A stretch of 64,000 nucleotides of DNA from Ilumatobacter coccineus YM16-304 (GTDB lineage Bacteria; Actinomycetota; Acidimicrobiia; Acidimicrobiales; Ilumatobacteraceae), in assembly GCF_000348785.1 (NCBI RefSeq), contig NC_020520.1:3782001-3846000 (forward strand), read 5' to 3'. The notes under the pieces are model-generated. The model was not told where the DNA came from and did not search any database. It was given only the letters and a program-made list of their open reading frames with translations. Every line of letters begins with the position of its first letter. The stretch's first letter is position 1. Positions 35,101 through 42,531 of the stretch are shown here, one piece after another. Made by a program: the position numbers and the translations under genes.

Positions 35101-38100
35101 GCCGGCGGGAAGCCCTGCGGTGACCGCCACGGTGTACGTGCCGGCCGGCAGACCGGTGAAGTCATAGGCACCGCTGTCGTCGGTGCCGGTGTCGGCCGTC
35201 TGGTTGATGTTGCCTGGGTCGACGACCGCGCCGTCGTACAGCGTGACCGTCACGTTGTTCAGTCCGGGCTCGCCGGCGTCTTGTGTGCCGTCGCCGTCGA
35301 GGTCGTGGAACACGACGTCGCCGATGGCGGCGCCCTGGAAGAAGCCGAAGTCGAGGGTGTTGTCGGACTCGTTGGAGGCGAGCGTGGTGGTCTGGCTGGT
35401 ACCGCCGACCGTGTTGGTGTAGCCGGCCGGGACCGACAGCACGGTGACGGTGAAGGTGCCGGGCACGAGGTCGTCGAAGCTGTAGGCGCCGGTCGAGGTC
35501 GTGAGGTACGTGGTCTCGAGCGGCACGCCCGGTCCGGTGATGCCGAGGGTGACACCGGCGAGGCCGGGCTCACCGCTGTCGAACACGCCGTTGCCGTTGC
35601 TGTCTTCGAAGACGAGATCGCCGATCGACGCGGGGCGCACGAAGCCGAAGTCGACCGTGTCGACGTCGTCGCCGGACTCGTAGACGGCGGTGATCGTCGT
35701 CGGTGAACTGGCCGTGTAGCCGGTCGGCACCGTTGCGGGGTCGACGGTGACCGTGTGGCTGCCGGGCAGGAGTGGGCCGAACGAGTAGGTGCCGTCGGTG
35801 CTCGAGACGTTGGTTGCCCCGTCGAGTGTGACGGTGATGCCGGTCGCGTCGGTGATGGCCGGCTCGCCGGCGTCGAACACGCCGTTGCCGTTCACGTCTT
35901 CGTAGATGGTGTCGCCCAGCGTCACCGGGTTGGCGATGCCGTAGTCGAGCGTGAAGTCGTCGGTTCCAGAGGTGACGGTGGTGGTGTAGGTGGTGCTGCC
36001 GCCGGCGGTCGTGATGGTGGCATCGGGATCGAGGTCGGCGACGTCGATCTCGACGGTGTACGTGCCGGGCGCGAGGTTCTCGAACGAGTACATCCCGCCG
36101 GACGCGGTGATCGCCGTGGCCATGAGGTTCAGCGGGTCGGCGGTCGAGCCGCTGAACAGCGCAATCGAGATGCCGTCGATGCCCGGTTCTCCGGCGTCGT
36201 GGACGCCGTCGCCGTCGAGGTCGTCCCACACCATGTCGCCGATGTCGGACGGGTCGAAGAACGCGAAGTCGACGTCGAGGTCGTCGGTGCCCGAGACGAG
36301 CGTGACCGACTGGCTGGTACCGCCGAGCGTGCTCACCGCGCCCGACGGCAGGTCGGACGACGTGAGCGTGACGGTGTAGTCGCCGGGAGCGAGTTCGCCG
36401 AAGAGGTAGGCGCCTGCGGTGTCGGTCGTGGTGGTGATCGGGGTGATCGCCGTGGCGACGCCACCGGGGTAGGTGGTGCCGCTCAACGTGATGTCGACGC
36501 CGCCGTAGCCGACGTCGTCGGGCAGGTCGCGCGTGCCGTCACCGTCGATGTCTTCGAACACGAGGTCGCCGATGTCGGCAGGTGTGTAGACGCCGAAGTC
36601 GACGGTGTCGAGCACTTCGTCCGATTCGACCGTCACGGTCTGTGTGACGACGCCGGGCGTGACGACGCCCGGGCCGGAGTTGACGGTGTCGGCGAGCACG
36701 CCGGTCAGCGCGATCGACACCTCGTAGGTGCCGGGCTCGAGATCGTCGAAGAGATAGTCGCCGTTGGCACCGGTCTGCTGCGTCGAACCGCCCGGGTGCG
36801 AGGCGCCGCTCGAGGTGCCGACGATCGTCACGTCGGCGCCGGCGATGCCGGCTTCACCGGGGTCTCGCGTGCCGTCGCCGTCGAGGTCGTCCCACACGAG
36901 ATCGCCGATGCTGGACGTCGTGGCGTACCCGAAGTCGAGCGTGAGGTCGTCGCTGTCGGAGAGCAACGTGGTCGAGCGCGTGTCGTCGCCGGCGGTGACG
37001 ACGTAGCCGGCCGGAACGGTCGTCGTGTCGACGGTGACCGTGTAGCTGCCCGGCTCGAGGTCGGGGAAGAGGTAGAGGCCGGTGACCGAGTCGGTGGTCG
37101 TGGTGACCGGGGTGATGACGCCGGACGAGGCGGTGCCCGTCAGCGTGACGCTCACGTCGCCCAGCGGCGGTTCGCCGGCGTCGAACGACCCGTTGGCGTT
37201 CAGGTCGTGGAAGATGAAGTCGCCGATGTCGGCGGTGGTCCATGCGCCGAAGTCGGCGAGGTCGTACGACGATCCAGACACGATCGTCGTCGAGTGGGTG
37301 TTGCCACCGGTCGAGAGCACGTAGCCGCTCGGCAGCGACGCCGTGTCGAGGGTGACGGTGTAGTCGCCCGGGTCGAGCGTCGAGAACAGGTAGTTGCCGT
37401 CGCTGTCGGTGGTGGTGGTGAGCGGGGCGGCGAGCACCGGGCTGGTGAGGGTGAGCGACACGTTCTCGATCCCCGGTTCGTCGTCGGCGGTACCCGGCCC
37501 GTTCGCGTCCCACACGCCGTTGTTGTTCAGGTCGTGGAACACGAAGTCGCCGAACGTCGCCGGGAAGACGTAGCCGAAGTCGGCCAGGTCGTAGTCGTCC
37601 GACGAGCGCAGCGAGATCAGGGCGCTGCCGTCGAGCGAGGTGTAGGTGCCTGCGGCGAAACCGGACGTGTCGACCGAGACGGTGTAGTCCCCCGGGTCGA
37701 CGTTGGTGAAGTCGTACTCGCCGGCGTTGGCGCCGGTCGCCGTGGTCGTGGTGTCGACGACGGTCGCTCCGTCGAGCAGCGACACGGTGAGCCCTTCGAG
37801 CCCGGGCTCGCCCGGGTCGCGCACGCCGTCGCCGTTGAGGTCGTTGAACACGAGGTCGCCGATCGTGCCGGGGGTGTAGAAGCCGAAGTCGGCGGTGTCG
37901 ACCACGTCGTCCTGCCCCACGGTGTGGCTCTGCGTGGCGCCACCGGTGCTGGAGAGGAACCCGGCCGGGAGGTCGCCGGTGCCGGTCGAGACGACGATGT
38001 CGTAGTCGCCCGCATCGAGGTTGGCGAAGAGGTAGTAGCCGTTCGCATCGGTGGTGCGCGTGATCGCCGGCGCCGCGGCGTCGGTGCGCTGCGCGGTGAC

Positions 38101-41100
38101 GGTGACACCGGAGAACGTCGGCTCGCCAGCATCGAAGATTCCGTCGGCGTCGAGGTCGTGCCACACGAGATCGCCGATGGAAGCGGGGATCACGTAGCCG
38201 AAGTCGGCGGTGTCGATGTCGTTCGCTGACGTCAGCACGTGCGTCTGCGTGTTGCCGTCGACGGTGGTCGGGTAGGCAGCCGTGCTGAGCGGGCTGACGT
38301 CGACGGTGACCTCGTAGGTGCCCGGCAGCAGATCGGTGAACAGGTAGTCGCCGCCGGAGGTCGTCGTGGTGAAGCCGCCGAGGTGGGACGCCGTCGGCGT
38401 GATGCCGGTGATCGTCACATCGAGGTCGGGGGTGGCTCCGGTGCCGATCGCGAAGTCGGCACCGTTCTCGATGCCGTCGCCGTCGAGGTCGGCGAACACG
38501 CGGTCGCCGAGCGAGACCGGGATGGCGTAGCCGAAGTCGGTGCGAACGTTGTCTTCACCGAACTCGAGGGTGACGTCGGTCGTTCCGTCCTGGTCGCCGT
38601 CGTCGTCGTCCATCGGGACGAACCCGGCGATGATGCCGTCGGTGACCGTGACCGTGTACTCGCCCGGATCGAGGTCGGGGAACAGGTACTCACCGTTGGA
38701 GTCGGTGGTCGTGGTCGTGATGAAGTCACCGACCGCGTCGTAGAGCGTGAGTTCGACGTTGGCGAGGCGGGGCTCGCTCGCGTCGACCACGAAGTCGCCG
38801 TTCTGGTCGTGCCAGACCGTGTCGCCGATCGAGGCACGGGCGACGTCGACGGTCCACGACGACATCACCGGCGTCGCGTTCTGCGCGCTGAGCGTGCTGG
38901 CGGTGTTGGTGAAGTCGTCGATGGTCGGATCGATGGAGGCGTCGACGGTGACGCTGATGTCGATCGTGAGGTTCTCTCCGGTGAGGAGTTCGCCGCCGCT
39001 GTAGAGGGCCGAGGGGGCGTTGCCCGGCACGGTCTCGAGGATGCGTCGTGCGAGCACGAGTTCGACGTCGTCGACGAAGAACTGGTTCGCGGTGCCGAGG
39101 CCCGAGGTCACGAAGCGAAGGTCGATGTCTTGACCGACGTAGCGCGTCAGGTCGTAGGAGATGTTGGAGTATCCGGCGTCGTCGGCTGCACCGGCGAACG
39201 TGTCGAGTTCGATCCACGACGTGCCGCCGGTCGTCGAGATCTCGAACGAGACGGAGTCGCCGGCCGCCAGCGACTCACGACGCCAGTCGAAGTTGACGAA
39301 CGCCTTGTCCCAGTTCGTGGCGTCGAACGAACGCCGAATGCTGTTGTTGTCGCCTTGCAACCGGATGCGGTTGCTCCCGAGCTCGGAGATGATGCGGACG
39401 TCGCCGCTCGCGGGCGACCCGTCGTCGCCGGTCTCGATCCAGTTCGACGACCAGTCGGCGGTGTTGTTGTCGTACGCCGGGGTGTCGAAGGTGTCGGTCG
39501 TGGTGAGCGCTCCGCCGGGAGCGGGATCGTCGATCGGGCGGGTGACCGTGGTGGAGTTCCACGAGACCTGCGTCGGCAGCGTGTCGATGACGTCGATGCT
39601 CGTCTGCGGAGCGAGCGAGATGTTGGAGATGTCGAGCGTGTAGTCGAACGTCTCCCCCGGCATCACCGGATCGGTCGGGCCGGTCTTGGCGATGTAGAGG
39701 TCCGGAATGACGACCGGGACGATCGACGTCGCGGTCGAGTTGCCCTGGTCGGACGTCGCGTTGACGTCGTTGCGAACGTTCTGGACGAACAGCGGGAACG
39801 GGTTGACGAGTTCGGTGCGGAACGAGATCTCGACCGCAGCACCGGCTTGGAGCAACGGCACGTCGATGCCGCCCTCGTCGACCGGGAACGGCGTGCCGAG
39901 GAGGTCGTCGCTGACGGGGCCACCGGTGGCAGGGCCCGACGGCGACAGGTAGGTGACCTCCGTCGTGTTCGGGACGTAGTTCAACGTCGGCGGCAGGTTG
40001 TCGGTGACGTTGATGTTGGTCAGCGCGAGCGCACCGGCGTCGACCGAACGAATCGTGTACTCGAGCGTGTCGCCCGGGTTGACGTTGCCGTCGCCGTTGA
40101 GGTCGACGACGAGCCGATGCGACTTCGTCGTCACGAGCGCGGTGCTCGGCAGCACGGCCGTGCCGAGGTCGAATGCGTCGCAGCATTCCCCGTCGGCCGG
40201 GTCCTGGCCCCACGCGACCGAGATGAGCGTGCCGTCCTGTGTGTAGATGCGTGCGCCGGTCGCGTCGTTGTCGGACGTGTCGACGATGGCCACGCTCTCG
40301 AAGGCGTCGGCGGTGATGAACGGTGCCTCGGCGATGCCGTCGTCGTTGGTGTCGATCAGGTCGGCGGTGCCGTCGCCGTCGAAGTCGGCGTAGATCTCGA
40401 TGCCGGTGTCGGTGATGTTGTCGAGCGGTGCGACCCAGATGCGGCTGTGGTTCGCGTCGCCACTCGGGTTGCCCTTGCCCCAGCCGACGACGACGCCGGG
40501 CGTGAGGCTCGACGTCGGGACGAGGCTGTAGCCCCAGTCGTACCCGTAGGTGAAGCCGGTGACGGCCACGGTGCCGGAGATCGCGATGAAGGGGTTGCCG
40601 GGCGACGAGAAGCGAGCACCCGACTGGTTGGGCAGTGTGTACGAACCGACCGCCGACGGACCCACGGTGATGTTGGCGTCGTTCGCGGTGCCTTCGGCAT
40701 CGACCGCGATGGTGATCGTGTCGGTGCCCGGGTTGTGGAGGAAGACGGTGACCTTCTCGGTGTCGCTGGTCGAGCCAGCGGCGGCCACGTACTCGTCACC
40801 TCGGATCTCCTTCGGGAACAACTCGAACCATCGACCTTCGTAGGTCAGCCCGGTTCGGCCCGTCAGCAGGTGCGCCTGCGTCGGCTTCGACGACTGCACG
40901 GAGGCCCCGGCGTTGACGCCGCCGTCGATGTAGACCGACTCGCCCTCCTGGAGCGTCGAGACCGAGTCGTACGCGCCGTCGCCGTTCGTGTCGATCTCGA
41001 CGAGCGTGTCGTCGTCGGAGGCCATCACGCTCAGCCCGGTGTAGTCGAACGCGGCGAAGCCGATGTTCTCACCGACCGGAACGTCGAACTGCGTGCCCCA

Positions 41101-41679
41101 CTTCGAGAGGTCGGTGGCGGCAACGGCACCGGCGTGCAGCGTGCCGACGTCGGTGCTCCAGCCGGCGCGGGTCATGGCGAAGCCTCGCGTCGAGGCGACC
41201 TTGTCGCGTCCGTCGAAGCGGAAGTCGCTGCTGTTGCGCGGCAACTCCACGGTGTTCTGCAGGAAGATGACGGTGCCGGCGTCGACGTCGTCGGTCGCGG
41301 CGCCGGGCGTCGAGCCGTTGCTGTTGTCGTTGTCGCCCCACACGAGGGTCGACGAGCCCGGGGCCGGGTTGGCGATGTCGGTCTCGTAGCCGTCTTCCCA
41401 GTGGTCCCAGTAGATGACCGAGCCGTCGGCTGCAGAGGTGATGTCGATCGTGGTCACCGCATCGGTGAACGTTCCCGGTGGATAGATGCTCGAGAGTCCC
41501 GCGATGACGTCGGCGTCTTCGAACGGGACGTACATGGTGAAGACGGGGCGTTCACCCGCCGACACGGTGGAGGCTCCTTGGAGCAGGACGAGAGGCAAGG
41601 CAGCGATGGCGAGGAGCACAGCGATGCCGGCGCGACCCAGACGGGTGGCGGAGCGCACGGCGGACGACACGAAATTCAC
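26170..41679 (-). CDS. Giant secreted surface protein with about 38 SdrD-B-like repeats
   Basis: The 5,169-aa protein is exported by a signal peptide (GIAVLLAIAALPLVLLQGAS, about residues 18-40). Residues 45-510 are a beta-rich domain starting VFTMYVPFEDADV. Two DUF11-like conserved-repeat domains lie near 518 and 663, and a jelly-roll/MAM-like module near 735-880. From about 951 to 4968 there are some 38 consecutive units of about 106 aa, each IGDxVxxDxDGDGxxDxGEPG...YxFxxLxPGxYTVxV...DFGY, the SdrD B-type fold with a Ca-binding DxDxDG loop. A cadherin-like domain follows, then a Thr/Pro-rich wall-spanning region and a tail NIPRAGAENG, a membrane helix and RRRR, resembling a sortase signal. 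The array is very acidic. GTG 41679 is chosen because it gives a standard signal peptide. The likely role is adhesion or surface-layer structure. Confidence 0.9.
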   Translation of the reverse strand: MNFVSSAVRSATRLGRAGIAVLLAIAALPLVLLQGASTVSAGERPVFTMYVPFEDADVIAGLSSIYPPGTFTDAVTTIDITSAADGSVIYWDHWEDGYETDIANPAPGSSTLVWGDNDNSNGSTPGAATDDVDAGTVIFLQNTVELPRNSSDFRFDGRDKVASTRGFAMTRAGWSTDVGTLHAGAVAATDLSKWGTQFDVPVGENIGFAAFDYTGLSVMASDDDTLVEIDTNGDGAYDSVSTLQEGESVYIDGGVNAGASVQSSKPTQAHLLTGRTGLTYEGRWFELFPKEIRGDEYVAAAGSTSDTEKVTVFLHNPGTDTITIAVDAEGTANDANITVGPSAVGSYTLPNQSGARFSSPGNPFIAISGTVAVTGFTYGYDWGYSLVPTSSLTPGVVVGWGKGNPSGDANHSRIWVAPLDNITDTGIEIYADFDGDGTADLIDTNDDGIAEAPFITADAFESVAIVDTSDNDATGARIYTQDGTLISVAWGQDPADGECCDAFDLGTAVLPSTALVTTKSHRLVVDLNGDGNVNPGDTLEYTIRSVDAGALALTNINVTDNLPPTLNYVPNTTEVTYLSPSGPATGGPVSDDLLGTPFPVDEGGIDVPLLQAGAAVEISFRTELVNPFPLFVQNVRNDVNATSDQGNSTATSIVPVVIPDLYIAKTGPTDPVMPGETFDYTLDISNISLAPQTSIDVIDTLPTQVSWNSTTVTRPIDDPAPGGALTTTDTFDTPAYDNNTADWSSNWIETGDDGSPASGDVRIISELGSNRIRLQGDNNSIRRSFDATNWDKAFVNFDWRRESLAAGDSVSFEISTTGGTSWIELDTFAGAADDAGYSNISYDLTRYVGQDIDLRFVTSGLGTANQFFVDDVELVLARRILETVPGNAPSALYSGGELLTGENLTIDISVTVDASIDPTIDDFTNTASTLSAQNATPVMSSWTVDVARASIGDTVWHDQNGDFVVDASEPRLANVELTLYDAVGDFITTTTTDSNGEYLFPDLDPGEYTVTVTDGIIAGFVPMDDDDGDQDGTTDVTLEFGEDNVRTDFGYAIPVSLGDRVFADLDGDGIENGADFAIGTGATPDLDVTITGITPTASHLGGFTTTTSGGDYLFTDLLPGTYEVTVDVSPLSTAAYPTTVDGNTQTHVLTSANDIDTADFGYVIPASIGDLVWHDLDADGIFDAGEPTFSGVTVTAQRTDAAAPAITRTTDANGYYLFANLDAGDYDIVVSTGTGDLPAGFLSSTGGATQSHTVGQDDVVDTADFGFYTPGTIGDLVFNDLNGDGVRDPGEPGLEGLTVSLLDGATVVDTTTTATGANAGEYDFTNVDPGDYTVSVDTSGFAAGTYTSLDGSALISLRSSDDYDLADFGYVFPATFGDFVFHDLNNNGVWDANGPGTADDEPGIENVSLTLTSPVLAAPLTTTTDSDGNYLFSTLDPGDYTVTLDTASLPSGYVLSTGGNTHSTTIVSGSSYDLADFGAWTTADIGDFIFHDLNANGSFDAGEPPLGDVSVTLTGTASSGVITPVTTTTDSVTGLYLFPDLEPGSYTVTVDTTTVPAGYVVTAGDDTRSTTLLSDSDDLTLDFGYATTSSIGDLVWDDLDGDGTRDPGEAGIAGADVTIVGTSSGASHPGGSTQQTGANGDYLFDDLEPGTYEVSIALTGVLADTVNSGPGVVTPGVVTQTVTVESDEVLDTVDFGVYTPADIGDLVFEDIDGDGTRDLPDDVGYGGVDITLSGTTYPGGVATAITPITTTTDTAGAYLFGELAPGDYTVTLTSSDLPSGAVSTLGGTSQSVTLVSGTDDLDVDFAFFDPSDIGDMVWDDLDGDGVHDAGEPGIDGISIALFSGSTADPLNLMATAITASGGMYSFENLAPGTYTVEIDVADLDPDATITTAGGSTTYTTTVTSGTDDFTLDYGIANPVTLGDTIYEDVNGNGVFDAGEPAITDATGITVTLDGATNVSSTDGTYSFGPLLPGSHTVTVDPATVPTGYTASSPTTITAVYESGDDVDTVDFGFVRPASIGDLVFEDSNGNGVFDSGEPGLAGVTLGITGPGVPLETTYLTTSTGAYSFDDLVPGTFTVTVLSVPAGYTNTVGGTSQTTTLASNESDNTLDFGFFQGAAIGDVVFHDLDGDGTQDAGEPGLNNVTVTLYDGAVVDPGNINQTADTGTDDSGAYDFTGLPAGTYTVAVTAGLPAGVVNTLGAPSYTFTVASGDDVDTADFGYYTPATIGDYVWDDLDGNGIDDDGAVADRGIENVTVTLYTGTTVDAGNIVTTDDTDANGAYAFTGLAPGTYTVAIDTADLATNAVSTTGGFVIDTIVVESGDTVDTADFGVANPAAIGDLIFADNDGNGSFSVGDANLDGVTVTLTGGNLGAGSLVDTTGADGIYGFTDLYPGDYTVTVTPTGDLDGDEFSTTGGSVQTVTVVSGQTDDTIDFGYAEPASIGDTLFHDLDADGVQDAGEPGLGDVDITITGTSAGASHQSGLTIQTGTGGSLGQYAFTGLQPGDYTIVVDTADTDMNAAFVSTNGGDSQTATLSAGQNIDTIDFGYAAPVTIGDFVFTDPDGDGDQADAVALGGVQLELRDALDGLVATTTSDATTGAYSFTGVMPGDYRVDVVGGLPVDAFSTTGGNSQTLTAVSATDVDTIDFGYAQPATIGNQVYVDADASGTFDGGESGSTATITITGTSAGASHPAGTSIEATGGSYSITGLNPGTYDVSVSGLPTGATLTQGASGHTITVESGETDNSADFGYWLPASIGNEVFEDMNADGDRDLDDLDYAGVTLTLTGPGVPANTTATSGSDYSFDGLAPGTYTVTVTTAPAGAVNTLGGSSQTVTITSGETNDTVDFGFYEPSTIGDYVFDDLNGDGLQNDGAAADRGVAGVELTLTRTDGTPFTPVTDTTDSSGGYDFGSLAPGTYQVAITSGLPAGAVSTTGGTTISTIVVTSGTDENDVDFGIALPASLGDMVFEDVDGDGTLDAGDTGFSNVTITVQGTSANASHQAGTTITTGSGATAGDYGLGGLLPGTYDVTVSTGTGDLPATAASSTGGDTQTVTLISGQTDTTLDFGYTLPASIGDQLFVDNNANGVFDAGDTGLGLVDVTLTGPGQGAGNTQATLADGSYDFTELAPGEYTVTVDVDDPQFVAVFGSGASSTAISSTGGNAQTVTISSTDNIDTVDFGYYALGSIGDFVFTDANGDGDIDLPDDIGIESITVTLDGGDLAGPITTTTGTGAGAGDYLFDDLTPGTYTVTATVAGQTATTPGAAGGTVQTITLLSGGAIDTADFGFIAPASLGDLLFDDLDGDGVFDAGEPGLEGVTVTLTGTTAAGAITPVVATTGTTAGGDAGEYGFDDLLPGDYTVTVSTDTGDLAAATYTSTTGGDSQTVSLASGDDDTTVDFGYVAPGAIGDFVFDDLDGDGVQDAGEPGLGGVVVRISGGDLAAPITTTTGTGGSLGQYTFTGLAPGTYTVEIVSGLPTGAVQTLGDGGITVTLDSNESLDDVDFGAYMPISIGDLVFTDENGNATFGAAGGDAPISGVELTLSGAALATDLVDTTDVNGIYGFDSLAPGTYTLTLTGGVPADHVSTTGGNSVTFTLVSGTDDFDLDFGLVEPATIGDLVWHDTNGNGTFDSGEPGIGGVQVELVDGGGAVVATQTTTAGTGAYEFTNVTPAPLDYTVRIVAATVPTGYTATTPQSIDLTITSGDDVDTADFGYVTTTSIGDFVWDDTNGDGVQDAGEDGLGGLTVTLTGGALVTPLVDTTDGNGAYLFENLAPGTYTVTVTPPANAATTTGGNSQILTVLSGSPDDTIDFGYAFGAAIGDRIWHDLDADGIDDGEPGLASVEVLLNGNGLSLSDTTDGTGAYSFTGLAPGEYTITINATTVPVGANSGAQLTPTTAITTTLTVESGDLVDTVDYGYATTATIGDTIFDDLDGDGVLDLPAEPGLDGVTVELVDSGDNVVATDTTDGTGAYEFTGVAPGDYTVRVVTASLPAGYSQTTNPSVASVSVESDELIDTVDLGFARPSTIGDFIWHDLDADGVFDAGEPALSGVTVNVYDGGLNLVGTDDTDGNGAYLVTGLEPGTYTVQVDTASLPNGANSGTQMVASAGVPSSISRTVESGDSVVDADFAFHTTATIGDQIWHDLDADGNDDDGPYTDAWLDTVVVELIDASDDSVVASTTATDGAYSFAGVAPGTYEVRVDETTVPATHSSTTGNNPATVTVVSDELVDDVDFGYAALTGGSIGNEIFDDLDGDGVRDAGEPGIELTVELWSGGALVDSRTTTAGGYTFANLAPGTYEVRVVESSIPAGYASSTTTGANVSNGGNTQTFTIQSGDAPIVTADFGYVAAATVGDYVWHDLNADGIQNDGAAADVGLAGVTVELRNGATVVDSDVTDANGAYQLTAAPGSYDVVVLGTSVPDGANSGSQMTATTASSIPVTLISNEVRTDVDFGYATTASIGDTIFDDLDGDGIEQAGEPGLPGVTVELFDGVSTVTTTTGPNGEYTFSGLAPGDYSVSVVASSLPTGALATTTTDPVDVTVESDDLVDTVDLGFTLPGTITGEIFVDADASGTLGAGESNVATELDVDLLDGGGFVVDTVTTVGGVYTFTDVVPGDYTVRPSIPAGSFLTVPDVGGDDTIDSDIDPSTSESHVITMTSGAAITDVDAGVYELATIGDTVFVDLDGNGTQTSDEPGLVGVAVAVRDAGGNVIGSATTDADGIYSVDVLPGTHTVSITVPSGYAAGVGGTSQTVTIASGETDDTVDFPVVGAGELSGSVVYDVENDGGIDADDPGLGGITVTATWDGPDGPVEYTTTTDSDGAYSFAGLPPGDFTVVVDPTTLPDGIVDPTVDPDSTVDLETVATVGGGTPATDIDFAVSGTASLGDNVFLDENQNGRLDPGETGVPGVTVIATVSTRAGVMTYTTVTDSNGNYEFTDLPAGDYSISIDTTTVPAGMRPTVGTLTATLVINGADDSVDVPLVQVAGPVAIDDADTTQPSTPVTIAVLDDDDIRDGTTVTVTSITQPPNGTAILNTDGTVTYTPNDGFDGTDTFEYTICDLGGLEAAGDTPANRAIFCSTASVDVVTPAAEVVAPPTTTPTGTTPPTTVPTTPTTTPTSTTTGTTSDTPNIPRAGAENGSIQLLGLGLLLVGLALWAVSRRRRDDDDGSGVSSSNAWPAPTL

Positions 41680-41799
41680 CCATATTCTTCGGCCAGTCTC
41701 ACTGCCAACTTGAGAGTTTCTGAACTGGCTCAAGGCCGCCACGCTGCGTGTTCGTCCGCCACACGGGCGACGCCGGACAGACGTGTTCGCGGAACCGAC

Positions 41800-41805
41800 T
41801 ACCAT
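41800..41805 (+). promoter_or_regulatory. -10 element of a probable leaderless promoter (TetR gene)
   Basis: TACCAT lies 8 nt before the ATG at 41814. The 134-bp divergent gap (41680-41813) also holds an inverted repeat CTTGAG/CTCAAG (41709-41714 and 41729-41734) that could be an operator, but this is weak. Confidence 0.42.
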
Positions 41806-41813
41806 TTCCGCCC

Positions 41814-42392
41814 ATGACGGGGAGCTTGCGGGAGCGAAACAAGGCGGCGGCGATCGAACAGGTTCGAGACGTGGCGTTCACATTGATGTACCGGCACGGG
41901 TTCGACGCGGTGACCGTCGAACAGATCGCAGCGGCGACGAGCGTGTCACCGTCGACCGTGTACCGGTACTTCGGCACGAAGGAGGCGCTCGTCTTGTCGA
42001 CCGAGCGTCCGATCCAACTCGTCGAGCGACTCGCGCGCGATGAGTCCGATCGCACCGCGCTCGCCGCGTTCGAGCGCGCCGCCAACAAGGTCTGGAACGG
42101 CGACGACGCCCTCGCCGCCGAGGTGTCGCTCGTGGTCGCGAACCCGGCGCTCGTCGAGCGGTTCGAGCGCCAGCTCCTCGATCAGCGCCCGGCCGTCGCC
42201 GAACTCTTCGCGCGCCGACGTGGCAAGAAGACACCGGGGACCAAAGACGAGGCGCTCGCCGCGGCTGCCATCGCCGTCCTGGCCACAGCGGTTCTCGGCT
42301 GGCAACGCGCAGGCGGCGTGAAGCCACTCGACAAGCTGCTGGCGAAGTCGTTCGAGGCGATCGCGCTCGCTGAGAGAGTCACTCCCGCGTAG
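41814..42392 (+). CDS. TetR-family transcriptional regulator
   Basis: The 192-aa protein has the TetR DNA-binding domain at residues 5-60: RERNKAAAIEQVRDVAFTLM, then YRHGFDAVTVEQIAAATSVSPSTVYRYFGTKEAL (recognition helix SPSTVYRYF). The C-terminal ligand domain is helical and unspecific. It is transcribed away from the giant surface-protein gene across a 134-bp gap, so it may control that gene as well as itself; many TetR proteins repress a divergent neighbour. The inducer is unknown. The ATG at 41814 fits the family N-terminus and lies 8 nt after a -10-like TACCAT. Confidence 0.92.
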   Translation: MTGSLRERNKAAAIEQVRDVAFTLMYRHGFDAVTVEQIAAATSVSPSTVYRYFGTKEALVLSTERPIQLVERLARDESDRTALAAFERAANKVWNGDDALAAEVSLVVANPALVERFERQLLDQRPAVAELFARRRGKKTPGTKDEALAAAAIAVLATAVLGWQRAGGVKPLDKLLAKSFEAIALAERVTPA

Positions 42393-42531
42393 CACCTCAC
42401 ATCCTTTTCGCGTTCCGCCGGCACGCCCACGAAGACGAACGGGCAGGATGAACGCATGTGACAGTCACTGCCAACACTGCCGAACAGACTGTGAGTCGAG
42501 CGGCGGCTCGGCGTGGTGTGATACTTCCTCG

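Noticed and set aside
41748-41813. Upstream extension of the TetR gene (22 extra residues)
   Set aside because: The extra residues include the region with the -10 element and do not match TetR N-termini; ATG 41814 fits better.
28504-41817. Very long plus-strand open frames (2,400, 824 and 1,192 codons) opposite the giant surface gene
   Set aside because: They are antisense frames kept open by high GC and the strict repeat pattern of the real gene. Their translations are Val/Asp/Glu/Arg/Gly-rich with no domain, and the minus-strand frame has clear signal peptide, repeat and anchor features.
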